This document shows, one piece after another, positions 27,891 through 33,720 of a stretch of 64,000 bases of DNA; the first letter of the stretch is position 1; every line of letters starts with the position of its first letter. Both the position numbers and the translations under genes were made by a program. This DNA comes from a virus. The notes beneath the pieces were generated by a model. It made no database searches. It saw nothing but the letters and a program-made list of their open reading frames with translations, and was not told where the DNA came from. The DNA is taken from positions 81,947-145,946 of the IMG/VR virus record IMGVR_UViG_3300022926_001804; one strand, 5' to 3'.

Positions 27891-29663
27891 ATGATCCGTA
27901 TTAAAGACCTTACAGTTAAAAACTTTATGAGTGTGGGGAATCAGACTCAAGCAATTGATTTCAGCAAAGAAAAGTTAACATTAGTTCTTGGAGAGAACCT
28001 AGATCAAGGCGGAGACGACGCTGGTAGTAGAAACGGAACTGGTAAAACTACTATTATTAACGCCCTCTCTTATGCTTTGTATGGAACTGCATTAACTAAC
28101 ATCAAACGCAATAACCTTATCAATAAAACAAACTCTAAAGGTATGGTTGTTTCTCTTGACTTTGAAAAGGACGGGGTTAATTATAAAATTGAAAGAGGTC
28201 GTAGTCCTACATTCTTAAAGTTTTATATTAACAGTCAAGAGCAAGAAGTAGAAGATGAATCGCAAGGCGACAGTCGTAAAACACAAGAATTTATTAATGA
28301 CATGCTTGGCATGTCGCACGACATGTTTAAGCATATTGTAGCACTTAATACATATTCAGAACCATTCCTTGCAATGCGTCAAAACGATCAACGTGCTATC
28401 ATTGAACAATTATTAGGTATTACTATTCTGTCTGAAAAGGCAGACGCTCTTAAGGAGCAAGTTAGACAGACTAAAGAAGAAATTACAACTGAAACTCTTA
28501 AAATTGATGCTGTTCAATCTGCAAACGAAAAGATTAGTTCAACAATTGAAAGTTTACAAAAAACGCAACGTGCTTGGCTTGCTAAAAAAGAACAAGACTG
28601 TACAAGACTACAACAAGGTATTACAGAATTAGAACATTTAGATGTGGAAGCAGAATTAGAAGCACACGAAAATCTATCTAATTGGAACGAACATAACAAC
28701 GCCATTTTGGCTCTTAAAAAAGAATTAAGCACGTTAGAGCCAGCACTGTTACGTGCTGACAAAAGTGTAGAAAAAGCAGAAAAAGACATCGAAAATCTTG
28801 AAGATGCAACTTGTTATACTTGTGGACAAGCATTACACGAAGATAAAAAAGAAGAAATTGCACAGCGCAAGAACAAAGAACTTGCGGATGCAATTGCTTA
28901 TCAATCAGAGATTAATGTTAAGGTTAAAGACGTAATGCTTGCACTTAAAGAAATAGGTAACATTAACGGTAAACCTACTACATTTTACGAAACAGTCAAA
29001 GAAGCATACGAGCATAGACAAAACGTTGATAGTTTAAAACAAACACTTGATAATAAGAGACAAGAAGTTGATCCGTATCAAACACAAATCGATGAATTGA
29101 ACAATAGTGCTATTCAACAAATTGACTGGACTCCTATTAATGAGCTTACTGGTTATAAGGAACACCAAGAATTCTTGTTAAAATTGCTTACTAACAAAGA
29201 CAGTTTTATTCGTAAGAAAATTATTGAACAAAACTTAGCATATCTAAACAACAGACTAACATATTATCTTGACCGTTTAGGGTTGCCGCATCAAGTTGTA
29301 TTCCAAAACGATTTGAATGTTGAGATTACACAACTAGGACAGGACTTAGACTTTGATAACTTGTCACGAGGCGAGCGCAATAGACTTATCTTAGGTATGA
29401 GTTTTGCATTCCGTGATGTTTGGGAAAGTCTGTATCAAAATATTAACTTGTTGTTTATTGACGAGTTAATTGATAGCGGTATGGATACCGCTGGCGTAGA
29501 AGGATCACTAGCAGTTCTTAAGAAAATTGCACGTGAAAGAGAAAAAAATATTTTCTTAATTTCACACAAAGACGAATTAGTAGGAAGAGTAAACACTATT
29601 CTTAAAGTTGTAAAAGAAAATGGCTTTACAAGTTACGAGAATGATGTTGAAGTTGTAGAATGA
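27891..29663 (+). CDS. 46: Recombination endonuclease subunit gp46 (SbcC/Rad50-like ATPase)
   Basis: 590 residues. Walker A GSRNGTGKT lies at 45-53; the ABC signature region LSRGERNRLILGMSF is near 490 and Walker B LLFIDELIDSGMD near 520. Two long helical arms flank the zinc hook CYTCGQ near residue 308, where two molecules join through zinc. Length fits T4 gp46 (560). It powers the gp47 nuclease. The last bases overlap the next small gene (ATGA). Confidence 0.96.
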   Translation: MIRIKDLTVKNFMSVGNQTQAIDFSKEKLTLVLGENLDQGGDDAGSRNGTGKTTIINALSYALYGTALTNIKRNNLINKTNSKGMVVSLDFEKDGVNYKIERGRSPTFLKFYINSQEQEVEDESQGDSRKTQEFINDMLGMSHDMFKHIVALNTYSEPFLAMRQNDQRAIIEQLLGITILSEKADALKEQVRQTKEEITTETLKIDAVQSANEKISSTIESLQKTQRAWLAKKEQDCTRLQQGITELEHLDVEAELEAHENLSNWNEHNNAILALKKELSTLEPALLRADKSVEKAEKDIENLEDATCYTCGQALHEDKKEEIAQRKNKELADAIAYQSEINVKVKDVMLALKEIGNINGKPTTFYETVKEAYEHRQNVDSLKQTLDNKRQEVDPYQTQIDELNNSAIQQIDWTPINELTGYKEHQEFLLKLLTNKDSFIRKKIIEQNLAYLNNRLTYYLDRLGLPHQVVFQNDLNVEITQLGQDLDFDNLSRGERNRLILGMSFAFRDVWESLYQNINLLFIDELIDSGMDTAGVEGSLAVLKKIAREREKNIFLISHKDELVGRVNTILKVVKENGFTSYENDVEVVE

Positions 29664-29857
29664 ATGACGACACACACGATTTATTAACTAAAGCATATAT
29701 GGCTTACTTTAAGGCTAACGAAAAATTTGAGGCTAGAAATTCTGTGCGAACACATAGAGAAGCAAGAAGATGGTTAAGAGAGATACGTCTTTTAGCTAAA
29801 ACTCGTATGGACGAAATACACAATAAGCATAATTCCAAAAAAGAGGCAGACGAATAG
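29660..29857 (+). CDS. Small charged protein of unknown function
   Basis: 65 residues, overlapping the gp46 stop by 4 nt, so probably translated by coupling. Rich in Arg, Lys, Glu and Ala: AYMAYFKANEKFEARNSVRT then REARRWLREIRLLAKTR, predicted mostly alpha-helical. I recall small proteins at this position in related marine phages but know no function. Coupling to gp46 suggests a role in recombination or replication, which is inference only. Confidence 0.75.
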   Translation: MNDDTHDLLTKAYMAYFKANEKFEARNSVRTHREARRWLREIRLLAKTRMDEIHNKHNSKKEADE

Positions 29858-29878
29858 GCACACAATGTAAGTATACTC

Positions 29879-30328
29879 ATGCAGTGGACTTACAAAGGAC
29901 AAACAATTGACACGATACCAGACGAGTATGAAGGCTTTGTTTATCTTATCACAAATACCACTACAGGCCAGAAATACATAGGCAAAAAACTAGCAAGATT
30001 TAAAACTACTAAGCCACCCTTAAAAGGCAAGAAAAATAAACGCAGAGGCAGTAAAGAATCAGACTGGCGAGACTATTGGGGATCATCAGACAGATTAAAT
30101 GCAGACGTACAGGCACTAGGCCCAGAAAACTTCACAAGAGAAATATTATACCTATGTAAAGGTAGGGGCGAAATGTCCTACATAGAGGCAAGAGAACAGT
30201 TTGATCGTAGAGTACTCGAAACAGATGAATACTATAATGGTATTATTAATGTTAGAGTCGGCGGATCAGACAAACTCAAACAGGCATTGCTAGAACATCA
30301 CATCCAGGCAAAACAATCCAACACTTAA
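29879..30328 (+). CDS. GIY-YIG superfamily nuclease (SegE-like)
   Basis: 149 residues. The two-part motif reads GFVYLITNTTTGQKYIGKK, a variant of GIY...YIG with FVY in place of GIY. Then come a lysine/arginine-rich stretch (KGKKNKRRGSKESDWRDYWG), GPENFTREILYLC and YIEAREQFDRRVLETDEYYN, with the Glu and Asn typical of this nuclease fold. Such genes in T4-like phages are often free-standing homing nucleases. The DNA is richer in C and in GGC/AGA/CTA codons than its neighbours, and no Shine-Dalgarno is obvious. Both are compatible with recent arrival. It is followed directly by a structured non-coding stretch. Confidence 0.8.
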   Translation: MQWTYKGQTIDTIPDEYEGFVYLITNTTTGQKYIGKKLARFKTTKPPLKGKKNKRRGSKESDWRDYWGSSDRLNADVQALGPENFTREILYLCKGRGEMSYIEAREQFDRRVLETDEYYNGIINVRVGGSDKLKQALLEHHIQAKQSNT

Positions 30329-30788
30329 GGTTGGCGGGCCAGTTTGAAAATACCGCTGAGAAAAAGGTCCCCTGAGAAGGACACTCGTACACGTTGATCG
30401 ACCACCACTGTGAGGAAGCCATCAAAAGAATTGGGCTCACTGGTTGACGTAGATAGATTGTTGGCTGTCAAAAAACACAAACACAGTACATAAAAACTCT
30501 TTAGCAATAGGAACGAAGCGAGAGGTAGTTGGAAACAACGATGTCGACGTAGGTTGGGAAAGGTCAGAGCCCATTGTACTTTGTGTATAAACAATTACCT
30601 ACTTCCAAGTCTCGGCTGTGACGAACTCACATGAAGTTTTGAGATTAGATGGAACCGTAACAGGTTCCGTCTGACTGAAACAATCTACATGAAGCAATTA
30701 CATTATTGCTATCGCAATAATGCTTTAATTCATATCTATTACTTCTATCAACAAACGAAGTGTTATAGTTTGAGCGTTAGCGAAAACA
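30329..30788. ncRNA. Candidate structured non-coding RNA region
   Basis: About 460 bases with no credible gene and visibly higher GC (about 53% at 30361-30420, 37-43% beyond to 30720) than the flanking genes. Inverted repeats seen: an imperfect stem joining ACCA, GTGAG and AGCC (30401-30420) with GGCT, CTCAC and TGGT (30433-30444); a GTTG-GAAA-CAAC tetraloop hairpin near 30530; GTAGGT (about 30549) facing ACCTAC (about 30597) around TGGG/CCCA; a stem of up to 12 bp around GGAACC-GTAACA-GGTTCC (30645-30674); and CATTATTGC-TATC-GCAATAATG (30701-30722), 9 bp perfect. Strand, ends and promoter are unknown. Confidence 0.45.
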
Positions 30789-30808
30789 AAATGAGCGTTA
30801 GCTCATTT
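30781..30808 (-). terminator. Probable intrinsic terminator at a convergent junction
   Basis: AAATGAGC and GCTCATTT form an 8-bp perfect stem with a 4-base loop (30789-30808). Read on the minus strand, it is followed by TTTGTTTTC, a U-rich tail, and it lies 13 nt past the stop of the small minus-strand gene. On the plus strand only three T follow, so stopping there would be weaker. TGAGCGTTAGC occurs twice (30771 and 30792). Confidence 0.6.
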
Positions 30809-30820
30809 CAATCATATAGA

Positions 30821-31006
30821 TTAATGTAAATCAGGATCTCTTCCAAAACCTGGCTTTACTAAACTAATCTTGACTTCCTGATATGACAAAACTACTTCGG
30901 GTATTACAGATAGCATATGACAAATATATTCATTTGCTTCATCTAATGAGTTGACAGTTTCGTATATGTGATCATTTTGATCAACAATATTATATCTTGT
31001 AATCAT
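30821..31006 (-). CDS. Small protein of unknown function
   Basis: 61 residues (MITRYNIVDQNDHIYETV, then LDEANEYICHMLSVIPEV), with a normal mix of residues and an alternating pattern that looks like a real small alpha/beta protein. It lies 43 nt after the oxygenase stop on the same strand and ends just before a terminator. There is no clear Shine-Dalgarno; an ATTAAATAATC late promoter-like motif lies only a few bases before the ATG, which would make a leaderless mRNA. No family recognised. Confidence 0.55.
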   Translation of the reverse strand: MITRYNIVDQNDHIYETVNSLDEANEYICHMLSVIPEVVLSYQEVKISLVKPGFGRDPDLH

Positions 31007-31049
31007 AGTTGATTATTTAATATCATATAAAGTTTGAAAAAATACAAAC

Positions 31050-31667
31050 TTAATGATTAATGAAATCTCCAGTTTTTATTCTTTGTACACATTGATCATA
31101 ATCGTCATAGATACTAAACTGTAATTGTACTCTTATATCATCTGTGTCATTTCTAACACCATGGGGAACTTCTGTGTTTGTAATTGTAGGATGCTTTAAA
31201 GAATAAAAATGTGATCCTAAATAAAGATTTTCATTATGATCAGCATCATTGCCGTGGATATCTAGACCTTCTAAAATTTTATTTTCGTAAAAATCAATAG
31301 GAGCATCTTTACCTGCTGGGTGAATAGGAAACATAATACAAGCCTTACGAGAAAAGTCGATATGCGGCCTAAAAACAAATCCTGGTTTGTATACAACTAT
31401 TGCAATATTTCCGCTTCCAATTTTTTTAGTAATTGGGTTAAACATTTTTACTAATTTTTTAATAACAGGATAGGTTAGATAGTTATCTGACTTAATTGAA
31501 CTAAACAGTCCGTGCGTGGCACGATCACGTATTGTACTATAATCAACTTCTTGATCCTTAATTTCGCTATAGAGTTGTTGTAATTCTTGTAAAGGATATT
31601 CGATATCTGTAATAGTATATGCGTATTTTTCTACGTTAGATGTTAGTTCTCTTCTATCAGTGAACAT
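31050..31667 (-). CDS. Probable 2OG-Fe(II) dioxygenase-like protein
   Basis: 205 residues from the ATG at 31667 (MFTDRRELTSNVEKYAYTIT), chosen because GGAGAGAAG stands just upstream; longer in-frame starts cross the divergent promoter region. The iron site pattern HxD...H is visible: FRPHIDFSR (H102, D104) and EVPHGVRND (H169), with R179 in DDIRVQLQFSI placed where the 2-oxoglutarate-binding Arg is expected. The length fits a single double-stranded beta-helix domain. Marine T4-like phages carry many such enzymes, mostly with unknown substrates. It has its own late promoter-like motif, divergent from the next gene. Confidence 0.65.
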   Translation of the reverse strand: MFTDRRELTSNVEKYAYTITDIEYPLQELQQLYSEIKDQEVDYSTIRDRATHGLFSSIKSDNYLTYPVIKKLVKMFNPITKKIGSGNIAIVVYKPGFVFRPHIDFSRKACIMFPIHPAGKDAPIDFYENKILEGLDIHGNDADHNENLYLGSHFYSLKHPTITNTEVPHGVRNDTDDIRVQLQFSIYDDYDQCVQRIKTGDFINH

Positions 31668-31691
31668 CTTCTCTCCAATCATCATTATATA

Positions 31692-31701
31692 GGTATTTAT
31701 T
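31692..31701 (-). promoter_or_regulatory. Late promoter-like motif for the oxygenase gene
   Basis: Minus-strand AATAAATACC, about 25 nt before the ATG at 31667. Together with the plus-strand motif at 31733-31740 it forms a divergent late promoter pair. Confidence 0.55.
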
Positions 31702-31732
31702 AAGAGGTAAATAAGTAAAATTGTTTTAAGAG

Positions 31733-31740
31733 TATAAATA
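31733..31740 (+). promoter_or_regulatory. Late promoter, exact TATAAATA
   Basis: The exact T4 late promoter core TATAAATA stands 21 nt before the ATG at 31762, with CAGGAG as ribosome binding site in between. It is the cleanest match to the T4 consensus in the window. Confidence 0.75.
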
Positions 31741-31761
31741 TTACTGACAGGAGTATACAAT

Positions 31762-32529
31762 ATGAAAGTATTTGACATTTTAACAGAATCTAAGCAAGTT
31801 GATGAAGGTCCTATTAGATTTTTAAAGAGAACATTAGGAAAAAACACAGCTATGGGCAAAGCGGCTCAGCTTGATGTAGAAATTGAACAAGAAGCTAAAA
31901 ATATCTTTAAAGATTTTTACGCTGTTGCTAAAAATTCTCCTAATGGTACAATGACAGCTAAAGGTTTAGCTGATTATCTAGTTGCTAAAGGATTTGTAAG
32001 CAAGCCTAGTGCAGTAATGTCTTATATTAATGCTGATCCTAGTATGGGTCGCAAAGTTGCTAAAGGTGCTAAAGCAGTTAATAAAGCAGTTAAAACCGGA
32101 GCAGACAAAGTAGGACAAGCGGCTAGAAGCATTAAGAAAAAACTTTCTCCTGAACCAACAAAACTTACTCCAGATCCTCGTCAGGCTGAATTAGATCTAC
32201 AAAGTATGTACAATGAAATGACCGAATCTCAACTAATGGAAGTTGATGCACAAATTAATAAAGCAACTGCAATGAAAGCTATCAAAAAATTCGTGCAACA
32301 AGGTATGGCCGCTGGTGTTAAGTCTGGCAGAACACCAACTCAAAAGAGTAGATTTGGTGATGCACCTACAACTTCTCCTGATCCAAAAGATAAAAAAACT
32401 AAAACTAAATCTTCAGGCGGTAATAAACTAGCAGATATGGGTGTTACCGTAGAAATTCAACAAGCTGTTGATGTTTTACGTAAAGCAGGATATGAAGTTA
32501 TTGCACCAAAAGAAAAAGTAAACAGATAA
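31762..32529 (+). CDS. Basic Lys/Ala-rich protein of unknown function
   Basis: 255 residues beginning MKVFDILTESKQVDEG, an N-terminal style I associate with virion or injected proteins of marine T4-like phages. Residues 50-90 look like a small helical domain (GTMTAKGLADYLVAKGF). Residues 95-130 are Lys/Ala-rich (GRKVAKGAKAVNKAVKTGAD), resembling histone H1 tails and suggesting nucleic acid binding. The C-terminus has a helix-turn-like pattern (VTVEIQQAVDVLRKAGYEV). It is driven by an exact TATAAATA late promoter, so it is made late and may be packaged. No family recognised; function open. Confidence 0.75.
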   Translation: MKVFDILTESKQVDEGPIRFLKRTLGKNTAMGKAAQLDVEIEQEAKNIFKDFYAVAKNSPNGTMTAKGLADYLVAKGFVSKPSAVMSYINADPSMGRKVAKGAKAVNKAVKTGADKVGQAARSIKKKLSPEPTKLTPDPRQAELDLQSMYNEMTESQLMEVDAQINKATAMKAIKKFVQQGMAAGVKSGRTPTQKSRFGDAPTTSPDPKDKKTKTKSSGGNKLADMGVTVEIQQAVDVLRKAGYEVIAPKEKVNR

Positions 32530-32535
32530 ACGCTT

Positions 32536-32766
32536 TTACCAAAAATCTTTTCCAGTTTTTTTAGATTGTTCTAAGTTGTCTTTGATAACGTTGTTAATAA
32601 TCTGACGATCTTCAACAGTTAATTCGTATGCTTCGATAAGAGAAACTGCTCCTCGCATCCACCAGCAAGTTTTTACTAGCTCAGTTTTAATTTCCGTTAC
32701 CTGTTTTTCTAGGATTTTAACCTCGGTTTGGATTTTATCGAGGTCCCACGTTAAAATCCTTAGCCG
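32536..32766 (-). CDS. -1 frame extension of gp26, reached by predicted programmed frameshift
   Basis: From the slippery site, the -1 frame is open for 76 codons to a TAA at 32536-32538. The peptide looks real: a heptad-like helix LDKIQTEVKILEKQV, then TCWWMRGAVSLIEAYELTV and EDRQIINNVIKDNLEQSKK, ending GKDFW. It has no credible start of its own: the first in-frame ATG (32658) would give only 40 residues and lacks a spaced ribosome binding site, and upstream only ATT or ACG are available. A ribosome slipping at T TTT TTC would make a fusion of 369 residues (293 of gp26 plus 76). In lambda and P2 such fusions are tail assembly chaperones. Coding nature is well supported; the mechanism is inferred. 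Confidence 0.75.
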   Translation of the reverse strand, partial: RLRILTWDLDKIQTEVKILEKQVTEIKTELVKTCWWMRGAVSLIEAYELTVEDRQIINNVIKDNLEQSKKTGKDFW

Positions 32767-32772
32767 AAAAAA
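32711..32772 (-). other. Predicted -1 ribosomal frameshift signal (slippery site and stem-loop)
   Basis: Minus strand. The heptamer T TTT TTC (32772-32766) is in the correct X XXY YYZ phase with gp26 codons TTT and TTC, one codon (GGC) before the stop TAA. A 5-nt spacer GGCTA follows. Then AGGATTTTAAC (32760-32750) pairs perfectly over 11 bp with GTTAAAATCCT (32721-32711). Inside the 28-nt loop, CTCG can pair with CGAG, stacking on the outer stem. Confidence 0.78.
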
Positions 32773-33644
32773 TTGCTTTGGTCAAACGTAACCGGAATTG
32801 AATATACTTTAGGTGCACCGGCAGCAATTTCTTCTTCGGTCGCTTCAACATCAACAGGTGCTTGTGTAAACTTTGCTCTTTGATCTTTAATATGTTCTTG
32901 AATTTGATTAAAAGTTTTTGCTTCACAGTTTGATAAGAATTCAGTTAAATGTATTCTGTTAGTTACTGCAACGTCATCCCCGTCGGGCTGTATTGCTGTA
33001 ACACTTTCAATCATAACATTAAGATTAATATCTGTTAGTTTTCTAAAACTATCTTGAAATTGTTTAAGTTTTTGCCCGTCATCAAGTGAATTATCATTAA
33101 CAATATTAAAAATTCTTTGTTGTTCAAATGCTTTAATACTTTGTTCAGTAGATGTTTTATATGATACTGGTTTAATTTCTACAGCAAACCCTTCAATTTG
33201 AAATGTATCTTCAAAAGTAGTATTTGTATATTTGTCATAAAGATTTTGCAGATTAAATTGAAAATCTTTAGTAATTTCAGTATTAGGAATCTGCGTAGTC
33301 ATATCAATAGTTTCGCCAAAGCTAGCCATTCTGATTGCAATTAATATTGTATCTAAATCAATTGACGGTGTTTGCCATGCATCTTTAATAGCAGGAACAC
33401 AACTCTGAATAACATCAACAGTTGCTTGACCGTTTAACAACGCATCAGGCGTTTTAAATGCAATTTCATCTCTTGCGGTCATTGCGTATACAGCAAACTC
33501 TCCTGATTCAGGAATTTCAATAGAGCCAACTGGCCAATATTTTCCTTTACTTGGAAGTCTGATGTAAATTTTTGGTTGTCTTAAGTGTTTTGCTAGTGGA
33601 TTTCCACCAACGATCCCCGGTTTAGGGATATTATTATCTACCAT
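32760..33644 (-). CDS. 26: gp26-like baseplate hub / tail assembly protein
   Basis: 294 residues ending SNFFG; T4 gp26 is 208. Family-like parts are RQPKIYIRLPSKGKYWPVGS, AMTARDEIAFKTPDALLNGQ and VIQSCVPAIKDAW. T4 gp26 was classed as a hub protein; later baseplate structures, as I recall them, do not show it, which fits an assembly factor such as a tape-measure chaperone. It lies head-to-head with the tape measure gene. The start is ATG with GGAG upstream and a CCATAAATAG late promoter-like motif about 40 nt away. Its 3' end carries a frameshift signal that adds 76 residues. Confidence 0.82.
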   Translation of the reverse strand: MVDNNIPKPGIVGGNPLAKHLRQPKIYIRLPSKGKYWPVGSIEIPESGEFAVYAMTARDEIAFKTPDALLNGQATVDVIQSCVPAIKDAWQTPSIDLDTILIAIRMASFGETIDMTTQIPNTEITKDFQFNLQNLYDKYTNTTFEDTFQIEGFAVEIKPVSYKTSTEQSIKAFEQQRIFNIVNDNSLDDGQKLKQFQDSFRKLTDINLNVMIESVTAIQPDGDDVAVTNRIHLTEFLSNCEAKTFNQIQEHIKDQRAKFTQAPVDVEATEEEIAAGAPKVYSIPVTFDQSNFFG

Positions 33645-33658
33645 GTTTATTACTCCTG

Positions 33659-33668
33659 CTAAATAATG
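33659..33668 (+). promoter_or_regulatory. Late promoter-like motif for tape measure and head genes
   Basis: CTAAATAATG, 52 nt upstream of the ATG at 33721. It is a weaker match than the divergent minus-strand motif in the same 76-nt gap. Confidence 0.4.
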
Positions 33669-33684
33669 TTATAGCCATGTTAAA

Positions 33685-33694
33685 CTATTTATGG
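33685..33694 (-). promoter_or_regulatory. Late promoter-like motif for gp26
   Basis: Minus-strand CCATAAATAG, seven of eight bases of the T4 late core, 40 nt before the gp26 ATG. Confidence 0.55.
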
Positions 33695-33720
33695 CTTCTT
33701 ATTATGTGAGTACTTAATAT

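Noticed and set aside
30325-30594. 89-codon minus-strand frame in the gene-free stretch
   Set aside because: Composition is not protein-like (runs of Leu, Phe, Cys), it has no ribosome binding site, and it overlaps the GIY-YIG stop; the stretch is better explained as structured RNA.
30329-30788. Group I intron core next to a GIY-YIG nuclease
   Set aside because: No recognisable P7/P3 core elements or split host gene could be found; only generic hairpins and a GNRA loop are present.
32658-32658. Independent translation of the gp26 -1 frame from its first ATG
   Set aside because: It would drop half of the protein-like sequence, and GGTGG directly touches the ATG without spacing; ATT or ACG starts further up are also poor, so frameshifting explains the frame better.
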